DNA from: Synechococcus sp. RS9916
Lineage (GTDB): Bacteria > Cyanobacteriota > Cyanobacteriia > PCC-6307 > Cyanobiaceae
Direction of reading: 5' to 3'
Assembly (NCBI RefSeq): GCF_000153825.1
Contig: NZ_DS022299.1
Coordinates: 2,010,869 to 2,074,868, forward strand
DNA: 64,000 nt
This document shows, piece after piece, positions 8,812-18,425 of the stretch. Position numbers and translations under genes: made by a program. Under the pieces are notes generated by a model. That model was given only the letters and a program-made list of their open reading frames with translations. It did not search any database and was not told the DNA's origin. Positions within the stretch are counted from its first letter, which is position 1; each line of letters opens with the position of its first letter.

Positions 8812-8838
8812 CTGGCACTCACGCCTTGCGAGTGCCAA
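8812..8838. promoter_or_regulatory. CIRCE-like inverted repeat or terminator hairpin
   Basis: CTGGCACTC, nine bases, then GAGTGCCAA. It differs from the HrcA operator CIRCE (TTAGCACTC-N9-GAGTGCTAA) at three of 18 arm positions and keeps the exact nine-base spacing. The repeat begins two bases after the DAHP synthase stop codon on the minus strand, so it could also act as that gene's terminator; however no run of T follows it. It lies about 115 bases upstream of the small hypothetical gene. Which role is real cannot be decided from sequence alone. Confidence 0.45.
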
Positions 8839-8839
8839 A

Positions 8840-9901
8840 TCAGACAGCCACAGGCGCAGCGGCAACCGCAGAAGCCAGCTGCTCCAGCAGCCCAGCCGTG
8901 GTGTCGAGGCTGATGCAAGCGTCGGTCACGCTCTGGCCGTAGGTCATCGCCGCACGATCAGCATTGAGCTTCTGGTTGCCTTCCACCAGATGGCTCTCCA
9001 GCATCACGCCCATTAAATGGGTGGAGCCCTGCTGCACTTGCTCAGCGACCGCCTGCAGCACTTCGCCCTGGCGGCGATAGTCCTTGTTGGAATTGCCATG
9101 GCTGCAATCCACCATCAAGCGATCCACCAGACCGGCATTCGCCAGCTCGGCTGCCGCAGATTCCACCGCCTCCAGATGGAAATTGGTGCCGCGATTGCCA
9201 CCACGCAGCACCAGATGGCCATGGGGATTGCCGGTGGTGCTCACGATCGAGGCCTGACCGCTGTGGTTGATGCCCAGGAAATGGTGGGGCTTGGAGGCCG
9301 CCTGCATCGCATTGATGGCGATGGTGGCGCTGCCATCGGTGCTGTTCTTGTAGCCGATCGGCATCGAAAGCCCAGATGCCATCTCCCGGTGGGTCTGGCT
9401 TTCCGTGGTGCGGGCGCCGATGGCGGTCCAGCTGATCAAGTCGGCGATGTATTGGGGAACCACTGGGTCGAGCAGCTCCGTGGCGGTGGGCATGCCATCG
9501 CGGGCCAGATCCAGCAGCAATGAACGGGACAGACGCAGCCCGGTATTGATGTCGTAAGAGCCATCGAGGTGGGGGTCATTGATCAGACCCTTCCAGCCCA
9601 CCGTGGTGCGGGGCTTCTCGAAATAGACCCGCATCACCACTTCCAGCTCGTTGATGTGGCGTTCGCGCAGCGGTGCCAGACGACGGGCGTACTCCCGTGC
9701 CGCCTCCACGTCGTGCACGGAACAAGGACCGACGATCACCAGCATGCGGCGATCTTCACCGCTGAGGATGGATTGAATCCGGCGGCGGGCGCCGGCCACC
9801 GTATCCGCCGCTCCAGGGTCAATCGGCAGATCCGCATGCAACAGAGCGGGAGCGAGCAGGGGACGGGTCTCCACCACATGGAGATCGGAAGTGGTGGTCA
9901 T
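8840..9901 (-). CDS. aroF: 3-deoxy-7-phosphoheptulonate (DAHP) synthase, class I
   Basis: Joins phosphoenolpyruvate and erythrose 4-phosphate in the first step of the shikimate pathway. At 353 residues it matches the E. coli AroF/G/H type. Visible family blocks include MLVIVGPCSVHD (about 53-64), MRVYFEKPRTTVGWKGLINDP (phosphoenolpyruvate-binding Lys/Arg region), ARTTESQTHREMASGLSMPIGYKNSTDG, LVLRGGNRGTNF and the metal-binding MVDCSHGNSNKD. Which aromatic amino acid inhibits it is not evident. The ATG at 9901 leaves a 116-base divergent gap to acnB. Another shikimate gene, aroE, is 13 kb away. Confidence 0.95.
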   Translation of the reverse strand: MTTTSDLHVVETRPLLAPALLHADLPIDPGAADTVAGARRRIQSILSGEDRRMLVIVGPCSVHDVEAAREYARRLAPLRERHINELEVVMRVYFEKPRTTVGWKGLINDPHLDGSYDINTGLRLSRSLLLDLARDGMPTATELLDPVVPQYIADLISWTAIGARTTESQTHREMASGLSMPIGYKNSTDGSATIAINAMQAASKPHHFLGINHSGQASIVSTTGNPHGHLVLRGGNRGTNFHLEAVESAAAELANAGLVDRLMVDCSHGNSNKDYRRQGEVLQAVAEQVQQGSTHLMGVMLESHLVEGNQKLNADRAAMTYGQSVTDACISLDTTAGLLEQLASAVAAAPVAV

Positions 9902-10017
9902 ACCCCTGGCCGAGAAAAATCCAGGTTACGTAAGCCGACGGATGCATTCATCACCGGATGCTGACCCGTCAACAAGAAGAATGGAGGCAAAGCCCACCGC
10001 TAGAGGACCGACTTCCG

Positions 10018-12618
10018 ATGCTGAGTGCCTACCGCGCAAGCGCCGCCGAACGGACCGCCCAGGGAATCCCTGCCCTGCCGCTCAACGCTGAGCAGACCCA
10101 GGCACTCACCGAGCTGTTGCAGAACCCACCCGCAGGTGATGAACAGGAACTGCTGCATCTGCTGAGTGAACGGATCCCACCTGGGGTGGATGAAGCCGCC
10201 TATGTCAAAGCCACCTGGCTCAGCGCTGTGGCCCAGGGCACGGCCACCAGCCCCCTGGTCTCTCCGATGGAGGCCGTCCGTCTGCTCGGCACCATGGTGG
10301 GGGGCTACAACGTCGCCGCTCTGATTGAGCTGCTGCAGCACAGCGATGAAGCACTGGCTGGCTGCGCTGCGGATGGTCTGAGCCGCACCCTGCTGGTTTA
10401 CGACGCTTACAACGAAGTGATGGCGCTGGCCGCCAGCAACCGCTTCGCCAAGCAGGTGGTCGACAGCTGGGCCGCGGGTGAATGGTTCACCTCCAAGCCG
10501 GCCCTGGCCGAAGAGATCACCGTCACCGTCTTCAAGGTGGAAGGCGAAACCAACACCGATGACCTCTCCCCAGCCACCCACGCCACCACCCGTCCGGACA
10601 TTCCCCTCCATGCCCTGGCGATGCTGGAAACCCGCGATCCAGAGGGCCTGAAGACCATCGCGACCCTCAAGGAAAAAGGTCACCCCGTGGCCTACGTGGG
10701 TGACGTGGTCGGCACCGGCAGCTCCCGCAAGAGCGCCATCAACTCCGTGCTCTGGCACACCGGCAACGACATCCCCCACGTGCCCAACAAACGCGGCGGC
10801 GGCGTGATTTTGGGCGGCAAGATCGCCCCGATCTTCTTCAACACAGCGGAAGACTCCGGCGCCCTGCCGATCGAATGCGACGTCACCGTGCTCAATACCG
10901 GCGATGTGATCACGATCCGTCCCCATGCCGGCACGATCGAACGCGCCGCCGGCGAAGCCAACGCCGGGGAGGTGATTGCTCGCTTCTCCCTCAAGCCCAG
11001 CACCATCAGCGATGAGGTGCGCGCTGGTGGCCGCATCCCCCTGATGATCGGCCGCGCCCTCACCGACAAAGTGCGCAACCAGCTGGGACTGCCCGCCTCT
11101 GATCTGTTCATCCGTCCGTCCGCACCGGCAGACACCGGCAAAGGCTTCACCCTGGCCCAGAAAATGGTGGGCAAGGCCTGCGGCCTTCCCGGCGTGCGCC
11201 CCGGCACCAGCTGCGAGCCGCTGATGACCACCGTGGGGTCCCAGGACACCACCGGGCCCATGACCCGGGATGAGATGAAGGAATTGGCCTGCCTGGGCTT
11301 CTCTTCTGACCTGGTGATGCAGAGCTTCTGCCACACCGCCGCCTATCCCAAGCCGGTGGACCTGCAGACCCAGAAGGATCTGCCCGATTTCTTCGCCCAA
11401 CGGGGTGGTGTGGCCCTGCGCCCTGGCGACGGCATCATCCACAGCTGGCTGAACCGCATGCTGCTGCCCGACACCGTGGGCACCGGCGGTGACAGCCACA
11501 CCCGCTTCCCCCTCGGCATCTCCTTCCCGGCCGGCTCCGGACTGGTGGCCTTCGCTGCCGCCATCGGCGCCATGCCCCTCGACATGCCCGAGTCGGTGCT
11601 GGTGCGCTTCAGCGGATCCCTGCAGCCCGGCGTCACCCTGCGCGATGTGGTGAACGCCATCCCCTGGGTGGCGATTCAGAAGGGCCTGCTCACCGTGGAG
11701 AAGGCCAACAAGAAAAACCTCTTCAATGGCCGGATCATGGAGATCGAAGGTCTCCCTGATCTGAAGCTGGAACAGGCCTTTGAACTCACCGATGCCAGCG
11801 CGGAACGCTCCTGTGCCGGCTGCACCATCAAGCTCTCCGAAGACACGGTGAGCGAATACCTGCGCAGCAACGTAGCGCTGCTCAAGAACATGATCGCTCG
11901 CGGCTACAGCGATGCCCGCACCCTGGCGCGCCGCATCAAGGCCATGGAGGAGTGGCTGGCCAACCCGCAGCTGCTCAGCGCCGACGCCAATGCGGAATAC
12001 GCCGAAGTGCTGGAGATCAACCTCGACGAGCTCACCGAGCCCGTTGTGGCCTGCCCCAACGATCCCGACAACGTCAAGCTGCTGAGCGAAGTGGCCGGCG
12101 ATCCGGTGCAGGAGGTGTTCATCGGCTCCTGCATGACCAACATCGGCCATTACCGCGCCGCGGCCAAGGTGCTGGAGGGCGCCGGCCAAAACACGGCGCG
12201 CCTCTGGGTGTGCCCGCCCACCCGCATGGACGAGGAAACCCTCAAAGCCGAGGGCTACTACGCCACCTTCGAAGCCGCTGGCTCGCGCATGGAAATGCCC
12301 GGCTGCTCCCTGTGCATGGGCAACCAGGCCCGCGTGGAGGACAACACCACCGTGTTCTCCACCAGCACCCGCAACTTCAACAACCGGCTGGGCAAAGGGG
12401 CCCAGGTGTATCTGGGCAGCGCCGAACTGGCGGCCGTCTGCGCCCAGCTCGGACGCATTCCCACCGCTGAGGAGTACCGCAGCATCGCGGCCGCAAAGAT
12501 TGATCCGCTCTCCGCTGAGCTCTACCGCTACCTGAACTTCGACCAGATCGCTGGCTTCGAGGATCAGGGTCGGGTGGTGAGCGCCGACGACGAAGCACAA
12601 GTGCTGGCTGGGGCCTGA
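10018..12618 (+). CDS. acnB: Aconitate hydratase B
   Basis: Interconverts citrate and isocitrate in the tricarboxylic acid pathway, supplying 2-oxoglutarate for nitrogen assimilation. The protein has 866 residues, almost the same as E. coli AcnB (865), with the HEAT-like N-terminal domain ([29 protein letters not shown]), the swivel domain (residues about 165-380) and the catalytic core. The 4Fe-4S ligands are C705 in [11 protein letters not shown] and C763 and C766 in [10 protein letters not shown]. The ATG at 10018 is chosen because it aligns with the AcnB N-terminus and has GAGGA at 10004-10008; an upstream in-frame ATG at 9958 would add 20 residues. The closely following ClC gene may be co-transcribed. 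Confidence 0.97.
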   Translation: MLSAYRASAAERTAQGIPALPLNAEQTQALTELLQNPPAGDEQELLHLLSERIPPGVDEAAYVKATWLSAVAQGTATSPLVSPMEAVRLLGTMVGGYNVAALIELLQHSDEALAGCAADGLSRTLLVYDAYNEVMALAASNRFAKQVVDSWAAGEWFTSKPALAEEITVTVFKVEGETNTDDLSPATHATTRPDIPLHALAMLETRDPEGLKTIATLKEKGHPVAYVGDVVGTGSSRKSAINSVLWHTGNDIPHVPNKRGGGVILGGKIAPIFFNTAEDSGALPIECDVTVLNTGDVITIRPHAGTIERAAGEANAGEVIARFSLKPSTISDEVRAGGRIPLMIGRALTDKVRNQLGLPASDLFIRPSAPADTGKGFTLAQKMVGKACGLPGVRPGTSCEPLMTTVGSQDTTGPMTRDEMKELACLGFSSDLVMQSFCHTAAYPKPVDLQTQKDLPDFFAQRGGVALRPGDGIIHSWLNRMLLPDTVGTGGDSHTRFPLGISFPAGSGLVAFAAAIGAMPLDMPESVLVRFSGSLQPGVTLRDVVNAIPWVAIQKGLLTVEKANKKNLFNGRIMEIEGLPDLKLEQAFELTDASAERSCAGCTIKLSEDTVSEYLRSNVALLKNMIARGYSDARTLARRIKAMEEWLANPQLLSADANAEYAEVLEINLDELTEPVVACPNDPDNVKLLSEVAGDPVQEVFIGSCMTNIGHYRAAAKVLEGAGQNTARLWVCPPTRMDEETLKAEGYYATFEAAGSRMEMPGCSLCMGNQARVEDNTTVFSTSTRNFNNRLGKGAQVYLGSAELAAVCAQLGRIPTAEEYRSIAAAKIDPLSAELYRYLNFDQIAGFEDQGRVVSADDEAQVLAGA

Positions 12619-12635
12619 TCCCCAACGCCAGCCCG

Positions 12636-14120
12636 ATGATTGTTCCTAACGAAGTCAAACAACGCCGCCACCAACTCGGCTCCAGCCGCAGCATCCGGCG
12701 CCTGCTGGAGCGGCGCTGGTGGGTGGTGGTGCTGGCGCTCATGCTCACGGGCCTGGGCGCTGCGCTCACTGGCGTGCTGTTCAAGGCCGGACTCAAACTG
12801 CTCGGAGGCTGGCGACTTGAGCTGCTGGCCGACTTTCCCGCCTGGATTGTGCTCCCCAGCCTGGGGGCCGGCGGGGGGCTGATCTCGGCGCTTTTGGTGT
12901 CACGCCTGGCGCCCGCCGCAGGGGGCTCCGGCATCACCCACATCATGGGCTTCCTGAAACACCGGGCCGTCCCCATGGGCCTGCAGGTGGGCCTGGTGAA
13001 ACTGGTGGCCGGCATTGTGGCCATCGGTAGTGGCTTCCCCCTGGGTCCTGAGGGCCCGGCGGTGCAGATGGGCGGATCGGTGGCCTGGCAGATGGCCCGC
13101 TGGCTCAAAGCCCCCGTGGCCTTCCGAAGGGTGATCGTCGCCGCCGGCGGTGGTGCCGGCATCGCCGCAGTCTTCAGCGCACCGATCGGAGGCTTCATCT
13201 ATGCCGTCGAGGAGCTGCTGCACTCCGCCAGGCCCGTGGTGCTGCTCCTGGTCATCGTCACCACCTTCTGGGCGGATGCCTGGGCGGATGTGCTCGGCCT
13301 GGTGGGCATCAGCCCAGCCACCGGAGGCCTGGATGCCACCCAAGGATTTCAACTGGAACGGCAATACACCCCCCTGGTGAACTTCCTGCCCATCGACCTG
13401 GGTTACCTGATCGGCCTGGGGATGGTGGTGGGGGTTCTGGCCGAGTTCTATTGCCGTTATGTGCTGGCGATGCAACGCAAAGGAGATGCCTGGTTCGGCG
13501 ATCGCCTTGTGCTGCGCATGGTGCTCAGCGGAGGCGTGCTCGGAGGCGTGTATGCGTTTCTGCCCGACGCGTTCCACAACATCGACGGCCTCAAAGACCT
13601 GATCGCCGACGGCAAGGCCGACATTCCCATGGCGCTGGGAACATTTGTGGTGCTCTTCTTCAGCACCGGTCTGGCGGCGGCCTCCGGTGCCCCGGGCGGC
13701 CTGTTTTTCCCCATGCTCACCCTGGGGGGAGCCATCGGTCTGGCCTGCGGCATCTGGGTGGAAGCGCTCACAGGCCATGTGCCCAGCACCTACGTGTTCG
13801 CCGGCATGGGGGCCTTTGTGGCCAGCTGTTCGCGCACGCCGATCACGGCCATGTTCCTGGCCTTCGCCCTCACCAAGGATCTGCTGATCCTCAAGCCGAT
13901 CCTGGTGGCCTGTCTGGCCAGCTTCCTGATGGCCCGCCTGTTCGACGAACGCTCGATCTATGAGCGCCAGCTGGGCATGGAACTGGCCGACGAAGACAAG
14001 CTGGAAGCGAAGCGGGAACGCCGCGGAGGCATCCACCACGGCTGGATGGGATCGGTGCGCCGCCGGGCCTTCACCCCTCCACCACCTCCCAAACCCTCAC
14101 CACCGGGAGACGGCTCCTGA
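12636..14120 (+). CDS. ClC-family chloride channel/antiporter
   Basis: A 494-residue membrane protein with the ClC signature motifs in order: GGSGITH, the GPEGP motif with gating Glu E139, and GAPGGLFFP. The adjacent glutamates E192-E193 (FIYAVEELL) match the internal proton glutamate of E. coli ClC, which points to Cl-/H+ exchange rather than a passive channel. The C-terminus after about residue 445 is a short charged, proline-rich tail without CBS domains. Established roles of bacterial ClC proteins are acid resistance and charge balance; the role here is inferred. ATG 12636 lies 18 bases after acnB. Confidence 0.9.
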   Translation: MIVPNEVKQRRHQLGSSRSIRRLLERRWWVVVLALMLTGLGAALTGVLFKAGLKLLGGWRLELLADFPAWIVLPSLGAGGGLISALLVSRLAPAAGGSGITHIMGFLKHRAVPMGLQVGLVKLVAGIVAIGSGFPLGPEGPAVQMGGSVAWQMARWLKAPVAFRRVIVAAGGGAGIAAVFSAPIGGFIYAVEELLHSARPVVLLLVIVTTFWADAWADVLGLVGISPATGGLDATQGFQLERQYTPLVNFLPIDLGYLIGLGMVVGVLAEFYCRYVLAMQRKGDAWFGDRLVLRMVLSGGVLGGVYAFLPDAFHNIDGLKDLIADGKADIPMALGTFVVLFFSTGLAAASGAPGGLFFPMLTLGGAIGLACGIWVEALTGHVPSTYVFAGMGAFVASCSRTPITAMFLAFALTKDLLILKPILVACLASFLMARLFDERSIYERQLGMELADEDKLEAKRERRGGIHHGWMGSVRRRAFTPPPPPKPSPPGDGS

Positions 14121-14146
14121 ACCAGGAAACCCTGCTATTTGATCCG

Positions 14147-15751
14147 GTGACACCGGAGCCCGGAGCCCTGCGCACGGTGCTGGCCTTCCCCAGCACGTAC
14201 ACCGTGGGCATCACCAGCCTTGGTTATCAGATCGTCTGGTCGACGCTGGCGATGCGGTCTGACGTCGACGTGCGCCGGTTGTTCACCGACCAGGGGGATC
14301 CCCCGCACCGGCACTGCGACCTATTTGGACTGTCCCTGAGCTGGGAACTCGACGGACCGGTCCTGCTCGATCTGCTGGAGCAGCAGCGAATCCCGATCTG
14401 GAGCCACGCGCGCACCGACGACCATCCGATCGTGTTTGGTGGTGGACCAGTGCTCACCGCCAATCCCGAGCCCCTTGCACCGTTTTTCGATGTCGTGCTG
14501 CTGGGCGACGGCGAAGACCTGCTGCCGGCCTTCATCGATGCCCTCCAGAGCGTGAAGGGGCAGCCCCGGGCCGAACAACTGCAGCATCTGGCCCGCGTGC
14601 CTGGGATCTACGTGCCCGAGCTGCATGCGCCCCGCTACGCAGCGGACGGCACCCTGCTGGGGGTGACACCAGTGGATGCAAGCCTTCCAGAACGGGTGGC
14701 GAAACAGACGTGGCGCGGCAACAGCCTCAGCCACTCCACGGTGATCACCCCGGAAGCGGCCTGGCCCGACATCCACATGGTGGAGGTGGTGCGCAGCTGC
14801 CCAGAACTGTGCCGCTTCTGCTTGGCCAGCTATCTGACCCTGCCATTCCGCACCCCGTCGCTCGATGACGGGCTGATCCCAGCAGTGGAAAAGGGACTGA
14901 ACGCCACCAAACGCCTGGGCCTGCTGGGGGCGTCCGTCACCCAGCACCCCCAGTTCAGCGATCTGCTCCAGTGGCTGGCCCACGACCGCTTTGACGACCT
15001 GCGCGTCAGCGTCAGTTCCGTGCGGGCCGCAACGGTCACCCCGGAGCTGGCGACGGTGCTGGCAGGGCGAGGCAGCAAATCGCTCACGATCGCGATCGAG
15101 AGCGGCAGCGAGCGCATGCGCCGCGTGGTGAACAAGAAACTCAGCGGTGAAGAAATCGAAGCCGCGGCCCGCCATGCCAAGCAAGGCGGACTGAAGGCCC
15201 TGAAGCTCTACGGAATGGTGGGACTCCCCTGTGAAGACAACGACGATGTGGAAAGCACCGCAGCGCTGCTGCTGAGCCTGAAGAAAGGCACCCCTGGGCT
15301 GCGCTTCACCCTTGGGGTGAGCACATTCGTGCCCAAAGCGCACACCCCCTTCCAATGGCAAGGGGTACGCCCCGAAGCGGAAAAACGCTTGAAGCTACTG
15401 GCCAAACGGCTCAAACCGAAAGGCATTGATCTGCGCCCGGAAAGCTATGGCTGGAGCGTGATCCAGGCCCTGCTCTCCCGCAGCGACCGGCGCCTGGCCC
15501 CCGTGATCGCAGCGGTGCGCGGCTCCCAGGAAAGCCTGGGTGGCTGGAAGAAGGCCTACCGAGCCGCCCTGGCCGGTGAACTGCCTGAAGCCCGCAGCGC
15601 AGGCGTTGTCTTACCGCTGCCCCCCAGTTGGGACAGCGTGGTGCACGACGAATGGGCCTCTGACGCGGTGTTGCCCTGGGGCCATCTTGATGGTCCTTTG
15701 AGTCAGGAGAAACTTCAGGAGCACCGCCAACAGGCCCTCAGCTTGGGCTGA
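14147..15751 (+). CDS. Radical SAM protein with B12-binding-like N-terminal domain
   Basis: About 534 residues. The N-terminal region (FGLSLSWELDGP, IVFGGGPVLTANPEPLAPFFDVVLLGDGE) resembles the cobalamin-binding-like domain of the B12-radical SAM group. The iron-sulfur cluster motif is CPELCRFC (C218, C222, C225), a CxxxCxxC. The SAM-domain blocks VSVSSVRAATVTPEL, KSLTIAIESGSERMRRVVNKKLS and LYGMVGLPCEDNDD follow. This subgroup is common in cyanobacteria, and its substrate is not known to me. GTG 14147 is the first usable start, but the frame stays open upstream to the ClC stop and encodes LLFDP, which resembles family N-termini, so a non-standard start further upstream is possible. Its 3' end overlaps the convergent next gene by 14 bases. 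Confidence 0.8.
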   Translation: MTPEPGALRTVLAFPSTYTVGITSLGYQIVWSTLAMRSDVDVRRLFTDQGDPPHRHCDLFGLSLSWELDGPVLLDLLEQQRIPIWSHARTDDHPIVFGGGPVLTANPEPLAPFFDVVLLGDGEDLLPAFIDALQSVKGQPRAEQLQHLARVPGIYVPELHAPRYAADGTLLGVTPVDASLPERVAKQTWRGNSLSHSTVITPEAAWPDIHMVEVVRSCPELCRFCLASYLTLPFRTPSLDDGLIPAVEKGLNATKRLGLLGASVTQHPQFSDLLQWLAHDRFDDLRVSVSSVRAATVTPELATVLAGRGSKSLTIAIESGSERMRRVVNKKLSGEEIEAAARHAKQGGLKALKLYGMVGLPCEDNDDVESTAALLLSLKKGTPGLRFTLGVSTFVPKAHTPFQWQGVRPEAEKRLKLLAKRLKPKGIDLRPESYGWSVIQALLSRSDRRLAPVIAAVRGSQESLGGWKKAYRAALAGELPEARSAGVVLPLPPSWDSVVHDEWASDAVLPWGHLDGPLSQEKLQEHRQQALSLG

Positions 15752-17018
15752 CCGCTGCCGTTTCTGTCTCCCGAATCCGACTGCGCAGCCCGGCCAGCAG
15801 GATCCAACCGGCAATGTTCAGGCGGCTGTCAAAGAACGGCATGTCGGTGCCATGGAGCACCACCAACACCAGCACCGCAGCCCACCAGGCGCGATCAAAC
15901 AAACCGACGCGGCTGCAGCGCAACGCCACGATCAACAACCCCAGCACCAGGCCCACCAGCGCAACCGTCGCCGGCACCCCATGGCTGACCGCCAGCTCCA
16001 ACGGCAAGTTGTGGGAATGACCATGCCATTTGCCCGTGCGTAAGGGGTAGAGCACGGAAAAAGCCGCAGCACCCCACCCCAGCCAGGGACGTTCAGCGAT
16101 CAACTGCAGAGCCACGCCCCACTGACTGAGACGGGTGGAGGCCAGGGCACGCTCCCCCGCATAGCGACTGTCGCTGAGGCGTGACCACACCGACTCGGGC
16201 ACCAACCCCCGAGCAGGGTCCTGAAGCAACGCGGGAACACCGGGCAACACCGCCAACAGAACAGGAATCAACGCAAGGACCAGCAGCGGCAGCAACCAGG
16301 GCCAGCTCACCGGCCCAAGCACCAGGGGCACCGCCAGCACCAACGCGCCCCAGCCATTGCGGGAGTCAGTGAGCACGAGAGCCGTCACCAAAGCGGCAGC
16401 CAGCATCAACACCACACCCCGATAACGGCGATCGAGTCCGGGCTGCACCAGGGCCGCCAGCATCAATGGCCACACCAGCGCCAACCAGGCCGCGGCAATG
16501 TTGGCGTAATCGAACAGACCCGACAGCCTGCCCTGCGGCTCCCCTCCAGGAGCCATGAACCAGATCACCAGGCCCCCCAGGGCCTGCCAGGGCCCCTGCC
16601 AACCCAACCACAACTGACCCAGGCCGGTCACCACCACGGGCACCGTGCCCGCCACCAACCAGAGCGCCGCACGGCGACGCGCCCCGGCCTCCGCCACGTA
16701 GGGCTGGAACCCCCAGAACCCCCAGAAGAAGGGCAGCCAATTGGCCAGACCAGCCCAGGCGAGATCGGCGCGCACGGCGCTGAAACAACTGAGCAGCATC
16801 AACCCGCCAGCCGCCAGCAGCGGCCAGTTCCAGCGATCACACCAGTAGGGCCCTTCACGACGGAGACTGCCCAGCACCAAGGCCGGCACGAACAGCAGGC
16901 TGGCCAGCAACACCGTCGAGGGAAGCAACAGCAGGCCGAGCTGAAACAGGCACCAACCCCAGGGGGAAGCGACCGCCGGACAGCCGCTCCTGAGCCATGC
17001 GCACAGACGTGCCGTCAT
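15738..17018 (-). CDS. O-antigen ligase/polymerase-like membrane protein
   Basis: A 426-residue protein with about ten to twelve hydrophobic helices rich in Leu, Val and Trp. The Wzy_C/O-antigen ligase pattern is visible: a periplasmic loop with SRLSDSRYAGERALASTRLSQWGVALQLIAERPWLGWG, then HGHSHNLPLELAVSHG, where the His and Arg residues of the family lie. Such proteins ligate or polymerise surface glycans at the outer face of the inner membrane; the cyanobacterial IctB group has the same fold, so the exact role is open. Its ATG (17018-17016) overlaps the TGA of purU (ATGA), implying translational coupling although the two functions look unrelated. Confidence 0.75.
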   Translation of the reverse strand: MTARLCAWLRSGCPAVASPWGWCLFQLGLLLLPSTVLLASLLFVPALVLGSLRREGPYWCDRWNWPLLAAGGLMLLSCFSAVRADLAWAGLANWLPFFWGFWGFQPYVAEAGARRRAALWLVAGTVPVVVTGLGQLWLGWQGPWQALGGLVIWFMAPGGEPQGRLSGLFDYANIAAAWLALVWPLMLAALVQPGLDRRYRGVVLMLAAALVTALVLTDSRNGWGALVLAVPLVLGPVSWPWLLPLLVLALIPVLLAVLPGVPALLQDPARGLVPESVWSRLSDSRYAGERALASTRLSQWGVALQLIAERPWLGWGAAAFSVLYPLRTGKWHGHSHNLPLELAVSHGVPATVALVGLVLGLLIVALRCSRVGLFDRAWWAAVLVLVVLHGTDMPFFDSRLNIAGWILLAGLRSRIRETETAAVSPS

Positions 17019-17869
17019 GCAAACACCGCCGTGCGGCCGCGATAGACCATCACCTGACGGCAGAGGTGCAGACGCACCGCCCGAGCCAAGGCGAGACGCT
17101 CCGTGTCGCGACCCTTACGGATCAGATCCTCCACCTCATCGCGGTGGCTGACATGCACCGTGGTCTGCTCAATGATCGGGCCATCATCCAAATCTTCGGT
17201 GACGTAGTGGGCCGTGGCACCGATCAGCTTCACCCCACGCTCCCAAGCGCGGTGATACGGCTGGGCCCCCTTGAAAGCAGGCAAAAAGGAGTGGTGAATG
17301 TTGATCACCGTGGGGAAGCGCTCCAGGAAATCAGCGCTGAGCACCTGCATGTATTTGGCCAAGACCGCCAGTTCAATGTCGTGCTCCTCGAGCAATCCCA
17401 GCATCTGGGCCTCAGCCTCCGGCTTGGTGGCGGCCGTCACCGGCACGCAAACAAAGGCGACACCGAACTCCTTACACAGCGGCTCAAGGTCGGGGTGATT
17501 CGCCACCACCAGCGGGACCTGCATGGGCAACTCACCACTGCGGGCCCGCCACAGCAAATCGAGCAGACAGTGGCTCTGCTTGCTGGCGAAGATCGCCACC
17601 CGCGGCAACGCATCGGAGAAGTGCAGTTGCACCTCACCGTCAAGACGCTCAGCTAGGGAACGCACAGCCGGAGCGATGGCCTGACGCGGCAGCCCGAAGC
17701 CCTGTTGCTCCCACTCCAGGCGACTGAGGAACAAGCCCGCACCCGCATCGGTGTGGTGATCGGCATGGCGAATGTTGCCGCCGTTGGCTGCCACCCATCG
17801 CGCCAGCTCACTTACCAGACCAGGTCGATCAGGGCAGATCAGCTGCAGGATCACGGAAGGGGAACTCAC
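17015..17869 (-). CDS. purU: Formyltetrahydrofolate deformylase
   Basis: Hydrolyses 10-formyltetrahydrofolate to tetrahydrofolate and formate, balancing one-carbon pools; the formate can feed PurT, encoded at 29.8 kb. About 284 residues (E. coli 280): an N-terminal ACT domain (VILQLICPDRPGLVSELARWV, 1-80) and a C-terminal formyltransferase-like domain with PTVINIHHSFLPAFKG carrying the catalytic Asn and His, and the Asp in VTEDLDDGPII. The start is taken at GTG 17869, which places the ACT domain at the N-terminus as in the family; TTG 17875 is possible. The much longer upstream open frame is antisense to psbQ and not coding. Its promoter region is shared with psbQ on the other strand. Confidence 0.92.
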   Translation of the reverse strand: MSSPSVILQLICPDRPGLVSELARWVAANGGNIRHADHHTDAGAGLFLSRLEWEQQGFGLPRQAIAPAVRSLAERLDGEVQLHFSDALPRVAIFASKQSHCLLDLLWRARSGELPMQVPLVVANHPDLEPLCKEFGVAFVCVPVTAATKPEAEAQMLGLLEEHDIELAVLAKYMQVLSADFLERFPTVINIHHSFLPAFKGAQPYHRAWERGVKLIGATAHYVTEDLDDGPIIEQTTVHVSHRDEVEDLIRKGRDTERLALARAVRLHLCRQVMVYRGRTAVFA

Positions 17870-17926
17870 AACCAAGGCGCATGAACAACCATTCTCGCGA
17901 TCGCGCTGGGCAGGATTGAACCTGGG

Positions 17927-17932
17927 TAAAAT
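17927..17932 (+). promoter_or_regulatory. Possible -10 element of psbQ
   Basis: TAAAAT lies 27 bases before the psbQ start codon in the 90-base divergent gap with purU. No good -35 was seen, as is common for cyanobacterial photosystem genes. Confidence 0.35.
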
Positions 17933-17959
17933 CCCCGCCATCTCCTTTTCTCCTTTGTG

Positions 17960-18415
17960 ATGCTGAGCGCCCTGCGTCGCCTCGCCTCCTTCTGTCTCTG
18001 CGCCTGCCTGTGCCTCAGCCTTGTGGCCTGTGGCGATGCGGCGAAGAGCGCTCCGACCATCACTCCCGATGAGATGGCCGTGATCCGCCGCAATGCCACC
18101 GAATTCAAGGCTGCCCAAGAGCGCCTGCCTGAGCTGGCCAAGTTGGTGAACGCCCGCGACTGGACCTTCACCCGCAACCTGATCCACGGCCCCATGCAGG
18201 AAGTGGGTCGCGGCATGCTCTACATCAACCAGCGCCTGCTCCCCGGCGACCGGGCCGAAGCCAACAAGCTGGCCACCAGCCTGAAGGAAGGTCTGGCAGA
18301 CCTCGACGAAGCAGCCCGTCTCCAGGACGGTGCCCGCCTGCAGAAGGCCTATGTGGAAGTGGCCACCGGCTTCGCCAACTACGCCCGGATGATTCCCGAG
18401 CAAGCCCTGAGCTGA
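17960..18415 (+). CDS. psbQ: Photosystem II protein PsbQ (lipoprotein)
   Basis: A 151-residue extrinsic protein on the lumenal side of photosystem II that stabilises the oxygen-evolving complex. The N-terminus has a basic start, a hydrophobic core (LASFCLCACLCLSLV) and a lipobox LVAC followed by GDAAKSAP, so the mature protein is lipid-anchored, as known for cyanobacterial PsbQ. The mature part is a four-helix bundle, with TRNLIHGPMQEVGRGMLYINQRLLP being the typical PsbQ central helix. ATG 17960 is preferred over an adjacent GTG at 17957. The FAD oxidoreductase gene follows about 10 bases later. Confidence 0.92.
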   Translation: MLSALRRLASFCLCACLCLSLVACGDAAKSAPTITPDEMAVIRRNATEFKAAQERLPELAKLVNARDWTFTRNLIHGPMQEVGRGMLYINQRLLPGDRAEANKLATSLKEGLADLDEAARLQDGARLQKAYVEVATGFANYARMIPEQALS

Positions 18416-18425
18416 CGACGACCCC

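Noticed and set aside
8812-8838. Standard Rho-independent terminator
   Set aside because: The hairpin has a 9-base loop and no T run on the minus strand. I kept it as a possible CIRCE-like site instead of calling a terminator.
10000-12600. 866-codon open frame antisense to acnB
   Set aside because: It mirrors the sense gene codon for codon, is full of His/Gly/Ala runs, matches no family, and arises because GC-rich codon use leaves few antisense stops. AcnB itself is intact with all cluster cysteines.
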